NCBI GenBank assembly: GCA_000169395.1
Contig: AAXZ01000014.1
Location: 1-54,094, forward strand
Reading direction: 5' to 3'
Length of the DNA: 54,094 nucleotides
DNA from: Rhodobacteraceae bacterium HTCC2150
GTDB taxonomy: Bacteria; Pseudomonadota; Alphaproteobacteria; Rhodobacterales; Rhodobacteraceae
In this document: piece by piece, positions 9,571-18,623 of the stretch
Layout of the letters: the number at the start of each line of letters is the position of its first letter
Position numbering within the stretch: position 1 is the first letter of the stretch
Notes under the pieces: model-generated
Told to the model about the DNA's origin: nothing
Seen by the model: only the letters and a program-made list of their open reading frames with translations
The model's database searches: none
Position numbers and translations under genes: made by a program

Positions 9571-10941
9571 CTAGTACGAATACTCGTCATAGATACGGCT
9601 CAAATCTCCGTTCCATTCTCCATGATACTTCGCCAGCAATTCATCCGCAGGCGTTTGACCTGTTTCCAAACTTTCTTGCAGCGAATTCAGGAAATGCGTT
9701 TCATCTGGAATTAATCCACCCGCGCCAGGTCGCGCACGTGCTTTCAGCCCGGCTTCGGAAATATTCACACATTCCCGCGCCAGATCGATCATCTTGATAC
9801 CGTCAACTTCCGCCTGCAAACCTTGTTCTGATGCGGCCACGCGGAATGCTTCCATGCGTTCAACATCCCATCCTTTGGTCAAATCAGATGCCGCATCAAG
9901 CGAGTTTTGATCATACATCAAACCCACCCAAAAAGCAGGCAGCGCACACAAGCGGCGCCAAGGACCACCATCAGCACCACGCATCTCAATGAACTGTTTG
10001 ATCCGTGCCTCGGTAAAGATTGTGGTCAAATGATCTGCCCAATCTGAAAGCATCGGTTTTTCACCGGGCAAAGCGGGCAATTCACCACGCAAGAAATCAC
10101 GAAAACTTTGGCCCAGCGCATCGATATATTTGCCATCACGGTACACAAAATACATCGGCACATCCAACGCGTAATCAACCCAACGCTGGAAACCAAAACC
10201 TTCCTCAAACACAAATCCGGGAATGCCAGTGCGATCTTTATCCAGATTGCGCCAAACACGACTGCGAAAGGATTTCAGCCCATTTGGCTTACCCTCTGAA
10301 AACGGTGAGTTTGCAAACAGAGCGGTTGCAACAGATTGCAACGCCAATGACACGCGTAGTTTTTGCACCATGTCCGCCTCAGAGGCGAAATCAAGATTCA
10401 CCTGCACCGTGCACGTCCGGTACATCATCGTGGTGCCCATCGTATCAACGCGCCCCATATAATCCGTCATCAAACGATACCGACCTTTGGGCATCATTGC
10501 CATTTCTTCATGAGACCATTCTGGTGCGCCACCTAAACCGATAAACCGAACGCCAATGCGATCAGCGACTGATTTCACCTCTTTCAGGTGAACATTCACC
10601 TCATCACAGGTTTCATGAATCGTTTCTAATGGCGCGCCAGACAATTCCAACTGCCCACCCGGTTCCAATGAAACGTTGGCACCATCTTTGGTCAGGCCAA
10701 TGATATTGCCACCTTCGGCAACTGGCGCCCAATTATATTCATCGCGCAACCCTTCAAGGATGGCCTTGATTGATCGCTCGCCCTCATAGGGCAGCGGTTT
10801 ATGTGTGTCTTTGCAGTAACCAAATTTTTCATGCTCGGTACCAATGCGCCAATCTTCTTTGGGCTTGCATCCTTTGGACAAAACCTCTGCCAATTGATCC
10901 ATATGTTCGATCGGGCCACCGCCACTTTGGGGTATCGACAT
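9571..10941 (-). CDS. gshA: Glutamate-cysteine ligase, plant/alphaproteobacterial type
   Basis: ATP-dependent ligation of glutamate and cysteine, the first step of glutathione synthesis, in the cytoplasm. The 456-residue protein belongs to the GCS2 family shared by plants and alphaproteobacteria rather than the E. coli GshA family. Recognisable segments are RIGTEHEKFGY near residue 37, the glutamate-site stretch LEPGGQLELSG and MMYRTCTVQVNLDF in the centre, and MRGADGGPWRRLCALPAFWVG in the C-terminal half. The ATG at 10941 is preceded by GGAGA at a suitable distance. The gene is transcribed alone, divergent from the SDR gene. Confidence 0.95.
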   Translation of the reverse strand: MSIPQSGGGPIEHMDQLAEVLSKGCKPKEDWRIGTEHEKFGYCKDTHKPLPYEGERSIKAILEGLRDEYNWAPVAEGGNIIGLTKDGANVSLEPGGQLELSGAPLETIHETCDEVNVHLKEVKSVADRIGVRFIGLGGAPEWSHEEMAMMPKGRYRLMTDYMGRVDTMGTTMMYRTCTVQVNLDFASEADMVQKLRVSLALQSVATALFANSPFSEGKPNGLKSFRSRVWRNLDKDRTGIPGFVFEEGFGFQRWVDYALDVPMYFVYRDGKYIDALGQSFRDFLRGELPALPGEKPMLSDWADHLTTIFTEARIKQFIEMRGADGGPWRRLCALPAFWVGLMYDQNSLDAASDLTKGWDVERMEAFRVAASEQGLQAEVDGIKMIDLARECVNISEAGLKARARPGAGGLIPDETHFLNSLQESLETGQTPADELLAKYHGEWNGDLSRIYDEYSY

Positions 10942-11111
10942 TATGTTCTCCGCTCATCAAAAAAATTGGCATCATTGCACTATTCAGTGCTGAAACCATT
11001 TACGCCTATTGTCAATGCGACGTCGTTCAAATTGATCACCACAACGTTGAAAAAATGCATGACAATTCGATGAGTTCCACCATATGTTGGCCTGTCAAAC
11101 AGGAGGCGACA

Positions 11112-11894
11112 ATGAAGCTGAAAAATAAAACTGTCATTGTAACTGGGGCGGCCCAAGGTCTTGGCTATGCGTGTGCTCTTAGATTTTTGCAAGACGGTGC
11201 AAATGTCGTGATGGCGGATGTAAATGCGGAAAAACTTGCAGAGTCTGTCCAAGATCTAATCGAATTTGACGGCGCGGTTTCCAGCATGGTTTGTGATGTG
11301 ACCAAACGGGAAAACCTGCAGGCGTTGGTCGGTCTTGCAGTTTCAAATTACGGAAATTTGGATGTCATGATAAACAACGCGGGCATCGCCAAAGTTCAGG
11401 ACTTTCTGGAAATTTCAGATGATGAATATGACGCCGTGATGGATGTGAACCTGCGTGGTGCTTTTATTGGTACGCAAATCGCCGGTAAACAAATGATCGC
11501 ACAAGGAAAGGGTGGCGTGATTATAAACATGTCATCAATTAACGCATTGGTCGCCAACCCGATGTTATCGACCTATGCAATTTCCAAAGGCGGCATGAAC
11601 CAGTTAACCAATATTGCGGCCGTTGGTTTGGCCCCGCATAATATTCGCGTATGTGGCATCGGACCCGGAACCATTTTGACAGACATGGTAGCTGACGTAA
11701 TCATGACCTCGCCCGAGGCACGGCATAATGTTTTGTCGCGCACCCCGATGGAACGTTGTGGCGAGCCGCGTGAGATCGCATCCGTTGCGGCATTTTTAGC
11801 CAGTGATGACGCTAGCTATATGACGGGGCAAACGGTTTATCCTGATGGTGGTCGCATGGCGTTGCATTATTCCATTCCGGTTAAAGACGAATAA
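11112..11894 (+). CDS. Short-chain dehydrogenase/reductase, substrate unknown
   Basis: Classical SDR oxidoreductase of 260 residues. The cofactor loop is TGAAQGLG (residues 9-16), followed by an acidic residue at the end of the second strand (MADVN), which favours NAD over NADP. NNAG and the catalytic Ser...Tyr-x-x-x-Lys set (NMSSIN and STYAISK) are intact. The start is fixed by an ideal AGGAGG at 11101-11106, five bases before the ATG at 11112; an in-frame extension back to 10770 would overlap gshA antisense and is rejected. The C-terminus meets the next gene's end with no intervening bases. No neighbouring gene suggests a substrate. Confidence 0.93.
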   Translation: MKLKNKTVIVTGAAQGLGYACALRFLQDGANVVMADVNAEKLAESVQDLIEFDGAVSSMVCDVTKRENLQALVGLAVSNYGNLDVMINNAGIAKVQDFLEISDDEYDAVMDVNLRGAFIGTQIAGKQMIAQGKGGVIINMSSINALVANPMLSTYAISKGGMNQLTNIAAVGLAPHNIRVCGIGPGTILTDMVADVIMTSPEARHNVLSRTPMERCGEPREIASVAAFLASDDASYMTGQTVYPDGGRMALHYSIPVKDE

Positions 11895-12422
11895 TCAGTG
11901 CAAACGACGCGGGCCTTTTTTCCAAATTTGGAAAGTGCCCGTTTCCGTTGTTTGTGCCGCGGCCACCGCTTTGTCAAAATCAACATTGTTGAAACTGGCC
12001 AGCATATCGTAAATTTTTTCCGCACCAACGGCATTGCCCGGAATTGATTGCGGATGCTGGCCAATACTTTTGAACACCCAAAACAAATCGTTCGAAAGTG
12101 GCCCCAATGAATTTGTTTGGATTTCAATCGCTGTAATGTCGCCAATAGACAAGGTGAAGCCGCCATATGACAATAAATAGCTGATCTGTCGTTCATCCAC
12201 CTCAACGACGCCTAACCCGCCTTCACCAAAATTTAGACGCACACGACGCCAACCGATTAGCGCCAAACCAAAACCAGCAAAGATAATGACCAAGCCTATA
12301 AACCCAAACAACGGGCCACCAGCGCTAAACACCCAAAGACCAAATAAACCTACCCCAACAGCAAATATCACTTCTCGAAATCGGAAGATTTGTGCTCGCA
12401 ATTCTGGGCGAACGAAGCTCAT
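11895..12422 (-). CDS. Membrane protein coupled to rsmE, unknown function
   Basis: Unrecognised 175-residue protein. Two adjacent hydrophobic segments (about residues 17-53) are followed by a soluble domain beginning VRLNFGEGGLGVVEVDERQISY, with a hydrophobic strand pattern and a C-terminal helix. The start at 12422 overlaps the rsmE stop as ATGA, so the longer frame to 12590 is not needed. A two-helix hairpin followed by a small beta-rich domain resembles the PH-like proteins near pyrB, though without their WQGRP motif. It ends exactly where the convergent SDR gene ends, so there is no room for a dedicated terminator. Confidence 0.82.
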   Translation of the reverse strand: MSFVRPELRAQIFRFREVIFAVGVGLFGLWVFSAGGPLFGFIGLVIIFAGFGLALIGWRRVRLNFGEGGLGVVEVDERQISYLLSYGGFTLSIGDITAIEIQTNSLGPLSNDLFWVFKSIGQHPQSIPGNAVGAEKIYDMLASFNNVDFDKAVAAAQTTETGTFQIWKKGPRRLH

Positions 12423-13159
12423 TTCCAATCTCCCAATTCGCGTTGCCAAAGCGTAAGCGCAGCAACTGCCGCCGTATCGGCCCGCAAAATCCGGGGGCCA
12501 AGGCTTTGTGTCGTTACGAAATCCAGAGACGCAAGGCGGTTGCGTTCTTTTTCCGAAAACCCACCCTCTGGCCCAATTAATATCGCCCATGGCCCCGTTT
12601 TGTTGACTGCTGTCAACTTTGATTGATCCAAACCGGTCGGTCGCCCAATTAGTCCTTCGTCACAAAACAACAACTGCCGCCCGTCGGGCCAATTATCCAA
12701 CATACGATCCAGTTTTTGCAGTTCCGCCACCTCGGGCACATAGGTGCCGCCACATTGCTCCGCCGCCTCGACGGCGTGAATTTGCATTTTTTCTTGGCGA
12801 ACGCGATCCGAATTTGTGTATTCCGTCATGACCGGTACAATTCGCGCCGCGCCCATTTCGGTGGCTTTTTCCACAATAAAATCTGTGCGCGCCTTTTTGA
12901 TTGGCGCAAACATCAGCCACAAATCCGGCGGCATTTGCAATGGACGCGTTTGATGCGTTACCTCCAAAATGCCACGATGCTTGTTGGCATGCACAACTTT
13001 GCCCCGCCATTCACCATCACGGCCATTGAATAATTCGACCTCATCACCCAGCTTTCGACGCATCACGCCAAATAGGTAATGAGCTTGATCCCGCTCAAGC
13101 GGAATATTATGCCCTTGGGCAAGCGGGTGATCTGTGTAAAGTCGTGAAAGTACTGCCAT
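12419..13159 (-). CDS. rsmE: 16S rRNA m3U1498 methyltransferase RsmE
   Basis: SPOUT-class methyltransferase modifying U1498 of 16S rRNA. It has 246 residues from the ATG at 13159 (MAVLSRLYTD). The N-terminal PUA-like part contains HYLFGVMRRKLGDEVELFNG, and the knotted C-terminal SAM-binding domain contains LIGPEGGFSEKE and LGPRILRADTAA, both diagnostic. The longer frame to 13258 would overlap the divergent ubiA gene and is rejected. The leaders of rsmE and ubiA are only 11 bases apart, so the two promoters must overlap the opposite coding regions or share this very short gap. Confidence 0.95.
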   Translation of the reverse strand: MAVLSRLYTDHPLAQGHNIPLERDQAHYLFGVMRRKLGDEVELFNGRDGEWRGKVVHANKHRGILEVTHQTRPLQMPPDLWLMFAPIKKARTDFIVEKATEMGAARIVPVMTEYTNSDRVRQEKMQIHAVEAAEQCGGTYVPEVAELQKLDRMLDNWPDGRQLLFCDEGLIGRPTGLDQSKLTAVNKTGPWAILIGPEGGFSEKERNRLASLDFVTTQSLGPRILRADTAAVAALTLWQRELGDWK

Positions 13160-13170
13160 GGAAGTGATAT

Positions 13171-14133
13171 ATGAATAACGAGAGCAAAGCACCAGAGGGG
13201 CAAGTCGCGGATGCGGTGAAAATGAATTGGGTTGACCACTGGGCACCAGCTTGGTCACGACCCTATTTACGGCTGTCGCGTGCTGATCGACCCATCGGAA
13301 CTTGGTTATTATTGCTGCCTTGCTGGTGGGGTGTTCTATTGGCGGCTTTGGCTGATCCCAACGGCGCCAAGCCGCTCGACCTTTGGATCATTCTGGCATG
13401 CGCCATGGGTGCATTCCTTATGCGTGGTGCCGGGTGTACATGGAATGACATCACTGACCGACATTATGACGCCGAAGTAGAACGAACCAGATCGCGCCCC
13501 ATCCCGTCGGGCCAAGTTAATTTGCGCCAAGCTGTTCTTTGGATGGCATTGCAAGCCCTTATTTCATTATCCATTCTGCTAACCCTAGCCCCTTTCGCAA
13601 TTTTCCTTGGCTTTCTCGCAATACTTCCGGTGGCCGTTTATCCATATGCAAAACGCTTTACATGGTGGCCACAGGTATTTCTTGGCCTTGCCTTTAACTG
13701 GGGCGCTTTATTGGCATGGTCCGCACATCACGGCAGCCTCAGCTGGGCCCCGATTGTTTTGTATATCGCGGGGATAAGCTGGACGTTGTTTTATGATACT
13801 ATTTATGCCCATCAGGACACAGAAGACGACGCCTTAATCGGTGTTAAATCAACCGCACGATTGTTTGGTGAAAACTCTCCCAAATGGCTAAATTTATTTT
13901 TGACGACAACAGTCATTTTGTTAGGGTTTGCAATCCTCTTGGCCACGCAGAACGCCAGCTTGCCAACCACCTTAATCGCCTTGATTGCGCCTTGGGCAAT
14001 GGGGTGGCACATGATGTCACTTATGAAACGACTGGATATCTCCGACCCCGAAAGTTGTCTGTCTATTTTCCGCGCGGGTCGCAACACAGGTTTGATCGTC
14101 ACGCTATTTCTTGCCGTCAGCCTGTTAGTTTGA
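13171..14133 (+). CDS. ubiA: 4-hydroxybenzoate polyprenyltransferase UbiA
   Basis: Membrane prenyltransferase that attaches the polyprenyl tail to 4-hydroxybenzoate in ubiquinone synthesis. The 320 residues contain about eight membrane segments after a soluble N-terminus of about 40. Both aspartate-rich diphosphate-binding motifs are intact: NDITDRHYD at residues 92-100 and DTIYAHQD at 209-216. The N-terminal extension (NNESKAPEGQVADAVK) is slightly longer than in E. coli, and an internal Met at residue 18 is an alternative start. Divergent from rsmE. Confidence 0.95.
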   Translation: MNNESKAPEGQVADAVKMNWVDHWAPAWSRPYLRLSRADRPIGTWLLLLPCWWGVLLAALADPNGAKPLDLWIILACAMGAFLMRGAGCTWNDITDRHYDAEVERTRSRPIPSGQVNLRQAVLWMALQALISLSILLTLAPFAIFLGFLAILPVAVYPYAKRFTWWPQVFLGLAFNWGALLAWSAHHGSLSWAPIVLYIAGISWTLFYDTIYAHQDTEDDALIGVKSTARLFGENSPKWLNLFLTTTVILLGFAILLATQNASLPTTLIALIAPWAMGWHMMSLMKRLDISDPESCLSIFRAGRNTGLIVTLFLAVSLLV

Positions 14134-14198
14134 TTGAAACACATTCAATCACCGTATAGACGATTACAGGCAATAATATACCGGAGCAGAACCACCGC

Positions 14199-16091
14199 AT
14201 GGTTTCTCGAAAACGAATACTGGGTCTAGCCCTCTTTATCCTCGCAGCAGGCCTCGCTTTTTCAGCGGCCTATTTGGCTGCGAATTGGGTCGAAAGCCGC
14301 TCAAAATCGGCGGTAGAACGGGTAATGACCCTGCAAGGTTATGAATGGGTCAATGTTTCGGTTGATGGCTTGCAGTTGCGTCTGGAGGGCACCGCTGAAA
14401 ATGAAGCAAATCGTTTCCGCGCTCTTACCCTTGCCGGCAGTGCTGTGGACCCAGACCGCGTTCAGGATGCCATGAAAGTACAGGACCAAAATCTGTCGGC
14501 CCCGCCCAGGTTCTCGGTTGAGATATTGCGCAATAATGATGGCGTATCCGTCATCGGGCTGATCCCTGCTAGCACCGATAGACAAACAATTTTGACGGCC
14601 ATTTCCGAAATGGCAGGTGGCACCAAAGTCACCGATCTTTTGGAAACGGCTGACTACGCCGCGCCTGAAAACTGGAATGTCTCATTAGCCTTTGGACTTG
14701 AGGCATTGGAACAATTGAATCGTTCAAAAATTTCGATTTCAGCTAACCGCATTGCTGTCACCGCCATTACCGACAGCAAAGAAGAAAAAGAAAACTTTGA
14801 AACCAACCTGCGCAAAAACGCACCTAGCAAGGTTGCCTTGGTTTTAAATATCAATGCACCGCGCCCAGTAATCACGCCATTTACTACTAGATTTTCTATA
14901 GACCATGCGGGTTTTACATTTGACACATGCGCCGCTGATACAGCCAAAGCGCGTAATGAAATTCTGAGCGCGGCGTTATCTGCAGGCGCCGACAGCACGC
15001 AGTCTTGTACCATCGGGCTGGGGGTTCCTTCACCCACTTGGTCAGCGGCTGTTAAAATTGGAATCGAAAAACTTGCTGAACTTGGCGGCGGCACAATCAC
15101 TTATTCTGATGCAGATGTTTCTTTGGTCGCCTTGGACACAACACCAGAGGCCGATTTTGACCGTGTCGTTGGCGAACTAAAAGCGGCCTTGCCCGAGGTG
15201 TTTTCACTTGATGCTGTTTTGCCAAAGGTCGTCGTTCTTGATGGCACCGGCTCTGATCCAGCATTAATCGAATTTTTCGCCACCAAGAGTCCCGAGGGCC
15301 AAGTACAATTACGTGGACGTCTAGCGGACGAGCGACAGCAATCCACCGTCACCAGCTTTGCCCAAGCGCGCTTTGGTGCCGACGCAGTATATTCAGCCAC
15401 GCGCTTAGACACCGATCTACCAGATGGATGGGCCTTGCGTGTTCTTGCAGGCGTCGAGGCGATGTCGATGTTGACCCATGGCGTTTTAATCGTTCAACCC
15501 GAATTTGTTGAACTAAAGGGCGAAAGTCATGTTGAAACCGTCAATGATGATGTGGCGCGTTTGTTGGGTGAAAAATTGGGCGAAGGTCAAAATTACCGTC
15601 TGAATATCACCTATGTTGAACCACCACTGCCAGAAGATGCACCAAAATCACCAGAGGTATGCATCACGAACATCTCTACCGCACTTGCCTCTAGAAAAAT
15701 CGCCTTCGCACCCGGGGCAGCTGACATCGAGGCAACATCACTTTCGACGATTGATAAGCTAACAGAAGCTTTTCAGGGCTGTAGCGAGGTCGCCATGGAA
15801 ATCGGCGGCCACACAGACAGCCAAGGTCGCGAAACCATGAACCTAAACCTTAGCCAACAGCGTGCCGACGCCGTTTTAAATGGATTGCTGGCTCGTGGCG
15901 TTTTGACCAGCAACTTAACCGCTAAGGGCTATGGTGAAACGGTTCCGATTGCTGACAATGGCACTGAAGAAGGCCGCGAAGAAAACCGCCGCATTGAATT
16001 TGTGCTTGTGAAAGAAACATCCGAGGGTGAGGCCGAAACCACGGCCACCAAAACATCTGAACCAGAAACAACGGAAACAGAAAATGAATAG
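14199..16091 (+). CDS. Large OmpA-family protein with repeated periplasmic domains
   Basis: A 630-residue envelope protein. A single N-terminal membrane segment (about residues 8-27, GLALFILAAGLAFSAAYLAA) anchors or exports it. About 450 residues follow with recurring blocks of the kind VxLRGRLADE...A...FG...V and LRVLAGVEAMSxL, suggesting BON-like repeats. The C-terminal OmpA peptidoglycan-binding domain (about 510-612) has GGHTDSQGRETMNLNLSQQRA, GYGE and NRRIEFVLV. The tail is Glu/Thr-rich. The likely role is tethering the envelope to peptidoglycan, with the middle part unassigned. Its 3' end overlaps the next gene by 8 bases. RBS GGAG lies about 11 bases before the ATG at 14199. Confidence 0.9.
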   Translation: MVSRKRILGLALFILAAGLAFSAAYLAANWVESRSKSAVERVMTLQGYEWVNVSVDGLQLRLEGTAENEANRFRALTLAGSAVDPDRVQDAMKVQDQNLSAPPRFSVEILRNNDGVSVIGLIPASTDRQTILTAISEMAGGTKVTDLLETADYAAPENWNVSLAFGLEALEQLNRSKISISANRIAVTAITDSKEEKENFETNLRKNAPSKVALVLNINAPRPVITPFTTRFSIDHAGFTFDTCAADTAKARNEILSAALSAGADSTQSCTIGLGVPSPTWSAAVKIGIEKLAELGGGTITYSDADVSLVALDTTPEADFDRVVGELKAALPEVFSLDAVLPKVVVLDGTGSDPALIEFFATKSPEGQVQLRGRLADERQQSTVTSFAQARFGADAVYSATRLDTDLPDGWALRVLAGVEAMSMLTHGVLIVQPEFVELKGESHVETVNDDVARLLGEKLGEGQNYRLNITYVEPPLPEDAPKSPEVCITNISTALASRKIAFAPGAADIEATSLSTIDKLTEAFQGCSEVAMEIGGHTDSQGRETMNLNLSQQRADAVLNGLLARGVLTSNLTAKGYGETVPIADNGTEEGREENRRIEFVLVKETSEGEAETTATKTSEPETTETENE

Positions 16092-16407
16092 AAGCGAATT
16101 CATCATAACGATTGCGATCATCCTGTTCGTTGCTTTTGCACTTGGATGGTTCGCATTCTGGGCCCTCAGCCGCTTTACCCGCGTCAATCAATCAGACATG
16201 GGCGAGCTGGATAAAATGGCGCAAGCTTTGCACGAGGCCGAAGAAGTACGCGACCAAGCGATTGATTACGTGAACAATCGCGAACGCGAATTAACGAACC
16301 AGTTGACCCAAACCGAGGCAGAGTTAACCGCCGCCATGGAAGGTTTACGAGATGCCCGCCACGAGGCACAGGAATTGCGCAACTATATCGAAGCCCACAT
16401 TAAGTAG
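16084..16407 (+). CDS. Small single-pass coiled-coil protein coupled to OmpA-family gene
   Basis: Unrecognised 107-residue protein. An N-terminal membrane segment (about residues 6-29, IITIAIILFVAFALGWFAFWAL) is followed by a charged alpha-helical region from about residue 40 to the end, rich in Glu, Ala, Arg and Gln with heptad character, predicted as a coiled coil. The ATG at 16084 lies inside the last codons of the OmpA-family gene in a different frame, so translation is probably coupled. The architecture suggests a periplasmic or cytoplasmic partner of that protein; membrane orientation is not clear. Confidence 0.85.
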   Translation: MNRSEFIITIAIILFVAFALGWFAFWALSRFTRVNQSDMGELDKMAQALHEAEEVRDQAIDYVNNRERELTNQLTQTEAELTAAMEGLRDARHEAQELRNYIEAHIK

Positions 16408-16417
16408 ACAACGTACT

Positions 16418-17392
16418 TTAGCTTTTGCGTTCCGCCATCAACGCCACCATCTCAAACATAACCGCAGCCGCCGTGCGTGCCGTAATCATGTTTGAGTTAT
16501 CCCGTGTTGGCATAAGGCAAACCACGTCGCCACCAACGATGTTCATGCCGCGTGTTGCGCGGATAAGTTCCATGGCCTCATCGACTTGAAACCCTCGCTC
16601 GCCTGGTTCTAGGTTAGAGACACCGGGTGCAACGGTGGGATCAAAACTGTCTAAATCAAAGGTGATGTAAACGGGGCGTCCATTTAGAACTTCTTTTGTT
16701 TGGGCAATCACATCCGCCAATCCGCGACGGCGAAAATCTTTCATCGTGACAACATTATAGCCATAATCATAACTGGGCTGCAGCCAATCCATCGTACGCG
16801 GATTGCCTCTGATACCGATTTGCATGCTGGTTTTCGGATCAACCTGTCCTTGGTCTGCTAGATAAGCCCCCCAATGTGCGGCTGACTTTTTCGCCCCTAG
16901 GAAATGCGGCACCTTGGCAAAAACATCCGTATGCGCATCAATATGCAAAAATGAAATGGGTTCGCCACCCGCCAGTTTTCCGCCGCCCAACGCCTGAACG
17001 ATGCCGCCGGTAATGGAATGATCCCCACCGATAGAAATTGGACGCGTACCCGCCGCATCAAGGCGTGCAAAGTAATCAGTGATACGTTGAATGGATGCCT
17101 CGTTGTCATTCGCCTCTGGCAATGGAACGTCACCCAGATCATTGATTTTTGTGCCTTCCCAAGGGTCAAACCCAAAATCCATATGCACCCGTCGCGCTGT
17201 GGCTGAAACATTGCGCACAGCACGCGGACCTAAATGTTGATCTTTTTCGGTTGTCCCGTTGCCCGATGAATGTGGCACGCCAACCAAACCAATATCGCAA
17301 TTGGCTGGATCAGTGTCATGTTCACACCGAAACAGCGTTGGCACCCCCCACCAATACAGGTTTTCCATCATGCGTTCTTCGGGGGTTGCCAT
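16418..17392 (-). CDS. Arginase/agmatinase-family ureohydrolase
   Basis: Manganese-dependent ureohydrolase, probably agmatinase (agmatine to putrescine and urea). The 324-residue protein carries the binuclear-metal motifs SIGGDHSITGG, HIDAHTD and FDLDSFDP in the family order. The substrate loop reads APGVSNLEPGERGF rather than the GTGTPEPGG of classical SpeB, so guanidinobutyrase or a related activity is possible. The start at 17392 (MATPEERMMENLYWWG) begins 1 base after the rmuC stop. The SpeB label follows common annotation of this type in related genomes and is less certain than the family. Confidence 0.88.
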   Translation of the reverse strand: MATPEERMMENLYWWGVPTLFRCEHDTDPANCDIGLVGVPHSSGNGTTEKDQHLGPRAVRNVSATARRVHMDFGFDPWEGTKINDLGDVPLPEANDNEASIQRITDYFARLDAAGTRPISIGGDHSITGGIVQALGGGKLAGGEPISFLHIDAHTDVFAKVPHFLGAKKSAAHWGAYLADQGQVDPKTSMQIGIRGNPRTMDWLQPSYDYGYNVVTMKDFRRRGLADVIAQTKEVLNGRPVYITFDLDSFDPTVAPGVSNLEPGERGFQVDEAMELIRATRGMNIVGGDVVCLMPTRDNSNMITARTAAAVMFEMVALMAERKS

Positions 17393-17393
17393 A

Positions 17394-18623
17394 CTATGCG
17401 CCTTTCGTCGGAAGTGGGACGACATTTTCAGCGCCGCCAACCTCTTCAAAATCAAAGTTATCAAGTTTTGCGGCCCGCTTTCCGGCGCGTTCCGCCGCCG
17501 TGCCTATGCCATCAATGTCAGTTTGCGCCTGTTTGAAATGGGTCTGCAATTTGCCGACACGTTCCACCACCAGTTCAACATCACGATGCACCATCGACAG
17601 CGTCTTGCGAATTTCACCGGCTTGTTCACGCATCCGCGCATCCTTCAAAATTGCCCGCATTGTGTTAAGTGTGGCCATACAAGTCGTCGGTGAAACGATC
17701 CATACGCGGGCGGCGAAACCTTCACGTACCACTTCGGGCAAACGCGCATGCAATTCGGCATAAACAGCCTCGGAAGGTAAAAACATCAGCGCACCATCTG
17801 CGGTTTCACCATCGATCAAATATTTGGTGGAAATATCCTTGATGTGAACCTTAACCGCGTTGCGCAACCCGCTTAACGCCCGTGCGGCATCTTCTTTGGT
17901 TTCGGCCCGAACCAATGCTTCATAGGCCTCCAGTGGGAATTTTGCATCGATCACAATCGGACCCGGTGGGTTTGGTAAGTGGATCAGACAATCCGCACGC
18001 TTGCCGTTAGAAAGCGTTGCCTGAAATGAATAGGCGTCAGATGGCAACGCTTTGGTAACGATGTCATTCAGTTGGATTTCACCAAAAGCCCCACGAGTTT
18101 GTTTGTTGGACAAGATATCCTGTAGGCTAAGCACATCACCCGACAGCTTTTCGATGTTTGTTTGCGCCTTATCAATGGTCGCTAATCGTTCCTGCAACTG
18201 TGTTAGTGACGTGGTCGTTTTCACCGAATTCCCGTGCAGGGATTCTTTCATCCGTTCTTGCATTTCCGCCAATGCATGGGCGGATTTCATCGCATTGGCA
18301 TGCAATGTGTCGTTCATCCCTGTTTGCACATCCGCCAGTCGCGTTTCCATTGTTTGTATCAAACGAACTTGGGCATTTGCTTGTGTATCAGACACGCTTT
18401 GTAGGTTGCCTGCCAATTGCTGCTGTCCTGCGCCAAGTGTTTGAAGGTCGGCGTTCAGACGACCCATATTTGCAGCCAGTTGTTCTGTAACAGATGCCGA
18501 ACGCCCCGTACGCTTGATTGCAACAATCAACAGGATCAACAACAACAAGATTACCGCGGCGCCAAGCAAAACACCCAGCACTAAAGGATCCGTTAGATCA
18601 TACACTTCACCGTTAATCATCAT
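17394..18623 (-). CDS. rmuC: DNA recombination protein RmuC
   Basis: RmuC-family protein, associated with limiting DNA rearrangements and having a nuclease-like fold. The 409 residues have an N-terminal membrane segment (about 14-36, LVLGVLLGAAVILLLLILLIV), a long coiled coil (about 45-150), and the RmuC domain containing RGAFGEIQLNDIV, IVIDAKFPLEAYEAL and GALMFLPSEAVYAEL. The ATG at 18623 overlaps the mutL stop (TGATG); a GTG one codon earlier and an ATG one codon later are possible alternatives. It is in operon with mutL upstream, which links it to DNA maintenance. Confidence 0.95.
   Translation of the reverse strand: MMINGEVYDLTDPLVLGVLLGAAVILLLLILLIVAIKRTGRSASVTEQLAANMGRLNADLQTLGAGQQQLAGNLQSVSDTQANAQVRLIQTMETRLADVQTGMNDTLHANAMKSAHALAEMQERMKESLHGNSVKTTTSLTQLQERLATIDKAQTNIEKLSGDVLSLQDILSNKQTRGAFGEIQLNDIVTKALPSDAYSFQATLSNGKRADCLIHLPNPPGPIVIDAKFPLEAYEALVRAETKEDAARALSGLRNAVKVHIKDISTKYLIDGETADGALMFLPSEAVYAELHARLPEVVREGFAARVWIVSPTTCMATLNTMRAILKDARMREQAGEIRKTLSMVHRDVELVVERVGKLQTHFKQAQTDIDGIGTAAERAGKRAAKLDNFDFEEVGGAENVVPLPTKGA

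Noticed and set aside
10770-11111. 114-residue N-terminal extension of the SDR protein
   Set aside because: Antisense to gshA and unlike any SDR; the AGGAGG-ATG at 11101-11114 fixes the start.
13159-13258. Extended N-terminus of RsmE to 13258
   Set aside because: It would overlap the divergent ubiA coding region and lacks family similarity; MAVLSRLY is the standard beginning.
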